Source: Nemertoderma westbladi (lineage: Eukaryota; Xenacoelomorpha; Nemertodermatida; Nemertodermatidae). From it: DNA of 31,296 bases. Positions 30,701 through 31,296 of this stretch are shown piece after piece (position 1 is the first letter of the stretch; each line of letters opens with the position of its first letter). Below the pieces are notes generated by a model, which saw only the letters and a list, made by a program, of their open reading frames with translations, had not been told where the DNA came from and made no database searches. Where the stretch lies: assembly GCA_032718475.1 (NCBI GenBank), contig JAUCBJ010008284.1, positions 1 through 31,296 of the forward strand, in the 5' to 3' direction. The position numbers and the translations under genes were made by a program.

Positions 30701-31296
30701 GGCCAAGGTAAAGTATTGACACTTCAGCATATTCATGACATGATAGCCACAGACGCAGTAGCAGAGATGAAATCAAACTTCTCAGAAGAGAATATGAGGG
30801 AGTCTAAACCTGTTACCGGTAAGTCTATGGTAAGTTTTGACGATGACAGGACCACTGTGACATTTAACTCAGTAGACAGATATAATTCGAGTACCCCAGC
30901 CTTTAGATCAGACTCGCGAGTATGGTCAGGTGAGCGGTTAGATAGACCTAGGTTAAAGCAACAGGAGTTGCCGGATGGATTTGTAGGTTGCCAATACTGT
31001 TTACTAAAGGAGGTAAGATCTGACGACCATAAGTTAGATAGTTGCAGACGGTTCAAAGAATTAAATTCGGAACAGAGAAGAGTTCAAGTTCGGACGTTGG
31101 ACACCTGTTGGGCATGTCTTGCGCCAGGCCATGTACGGCGGCAGTGCCCGAACAGCAAGGACGGATGCATGGAATGCGGCAGACTACATCACAAGTTGCT
31201 ACATGCGGATTTCCACACCCCAACGGACCGTTACTTACAGCGAAATCCTCACAGGAAGGGGAGCAAAGAACCCATATCGATAAGGAGGAATACGTA
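27770..31296 (+). CDS. BEL/Pao-type Gag(-Pol) polyprotein, running off the window
   Basis: The frame is open from ATG 27770 to the window end (at least 1175 codons); a TAG two codons upstream fixes the start. In order: an acidic N-terminus (residues 1-65); a low-complexity Ser/Pro part; a helical domain (about 140-250, KKKLRAHAGHITRTADKVRK); a Glu/Arg-rich coiled coil (about 338-525) with an 11-residue repeat KERELQLEREQ in 4 copies; and a disordered linker. Then comes a capsid-like core (about 833-970, MGNHKHWRTFKTYVDE, FNYLLQMLHREPRAIA) like the DUF1759 region of BEL/Pao. Three metal-binding motifs follow: C1074-x2-C-x9-H-x4-C, CWACLAPGHVRRQC (from 1113), and C1133-x2-C-x3-H ending RLHHKLLH. 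This C..C/H/LLH series is characteristic of BEL/Pao Gag. Protease, reverse transcriptase and integrase would lie beyond the window. The N-terminal extension is unusually long, and the frame is intact, which suggests a young copy. Confidence 0.9.
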   Translation, partial: MSVSDKEALEDSYETAAGPPTDDSVNITVDDNADYDDAASDADVSEQEDETVTSEEEQQPQVIVLGSPTATVRKDCTATRPEVSDKEGSVAEARARSPVSRPVGMVSAVVPAAVRSTRSSRNNPSSPPSVSQVSDREFDIAIKKKLRAHAGHITRTADKVRKMLADSANIGRVELVEIRRGYNSALFKQTEELAVLAKKAVESQSSDVATRIYDRVLAALLEHRELSERFRRVRTENWLLWTSQAQATQVSDAELRELVEREEIQDKEERRYQREVTSWLMQNGVVVPGQVLPTTENIQQRTLTPPDDASRDSGDSQVSHARGKVICARSLVSHNSAEERRRRLDEQQAEVLRASEARKEAERERERTRKLDAKLRELEEKGKREQAERERKERELQLEREQKERELQLEREQKERELQLEREQKERELQLERERKERELERERERRALYEEKARVEEEGAARRAREEEERKLAQLESARLSLESEERTRKANEIAEKGMRMIEECGASVGTELRELFALQKAEQEARTPTIRESTTTRIPIPGPAITSTRIAKPFSTYRTPVGISASPIAQNPRHQNIAPLHTEHDDEEFRETPTGRVLGEPNPRVWNTRTERRPSSTENFRVKPEEGSYERQRITQIEPTIQQNPSQEFITRDELSASLAQAISPHIQPITDMLSNLRLKEAAQVRSNSNPSRPELDKVQPSQRVRISEETIPHRPQVRTPVPNIHNPNFENSAEKFIEDAWVRASARKSSRALRTDTESSDEEEEMRRQKSRNYKERRTDAEQVSWNHRERTRLNNPAELNHLLTRNDATLRDIGKFAARQGLPTQQPQKFMGNHKHWRTFKTYVDEQLTNSTFTPNEKFNYLLQMLHREPRAIADNFVGNERAFELAMKTLSDIYGNKTKMAQSIVEDLGKGGRITTPLELLNLANAISNALDILRTVNLPHHGDHAEVLKSVIRRLNMRYRQKWRKLENKLEGQGKVLTLQHIHDMIATDAVAEMKSNFSEENMRESKPVTGKSMVSFDDDRTTVTFNSVDRYNSSTPAFRSDSRVWSGERLDRPRLKQQELPDGFVGCQYCLLKEVRSDDHKLDSCRRFKELNSEQRRVQVRTLDTCWACLAPGHVRRQCPNSKDGCMECGRLHHKLLHADFHTPTDRYLQRNPHRKGSKEPISIRRNT
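28943..29098 (+). repeat. 33-bp in-frame repeat in the gag coiled coil
   Basis: Copies begin at 28943, 28976, 29009 and 29042, with a degenerate fifth at 29075. Each encodes KERELQLEREQ, a heptad-compatible charged helix. The period is a multiple of three, so copy number can change without breaking the frame. Confidence 0.95.

Overview
The window is animal nuclear DNA, probably from a marine invertebrate, though the species cannot be fixed from sequence alone. The evidence is a TRPC-type cation channel gene with spliceosomal introns, several families of non-LTR retrotransposon, a BEL/Pao-type LTR element (a metazoan class), many minisatellites and low gene density. There is no bacterial organisation: no operons, ribosome-binding sites or CRISPR.

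Layout. 1-1733: a 37-bp minisatellite. About 1887-2433: a short inverted-repeat element. 3131-6373, minus strand: four consecutive exons of a TRPC channel running from S1 to the TRP box, with matching intron phases; the earlier 5' exons and the final 3' exon(s) are not recognised here. The introns hold small palindromic elements. 7420-12422: a desert with four more minisatellites (26, 34, 33/34 and 15 bp), a fold-back element with a poly-C loop and a dispersed AATTCCGTAACG motif. 15203-19582: one 32-bp minisatellite cut by two LINE insertions, LINE A and LINE B, both on the minus strand and both with recognisable target duplications. 20069-22887: a CR1-like LINE on the minus strand (LINE D) that is itself interrupted by a plus-strand LINE (LINE C) with an open reverse-transcriptase frame. 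23797-23870: a 74-bp stub of the LINE A family. About 24500-31296: the 5' part of a BEL/Pao-like retrotransposon with promoter elements, a leader of nearly 3 kb, and a frame open from 27770 to the window edge.

That last frame is the longest coding region in the window (at least 1175 codons). It has no stop inside the window. It carries an acidic N-terminus, a long Glu/Arg coiled coil, a gag core and three zinc-binding motifs of the BEL/Pao arrangement.

The TRPC exons look functional: no stops, good splice sites and conserved motifs. Most LINE copies are broken. The points most worth following up are the oversized gag with repeated in-frame splice-donor-like sequences, the duplicated splice donor and the GC-AG intron in the channel gene, and the insertion history that can be read in the split 32-bp array.
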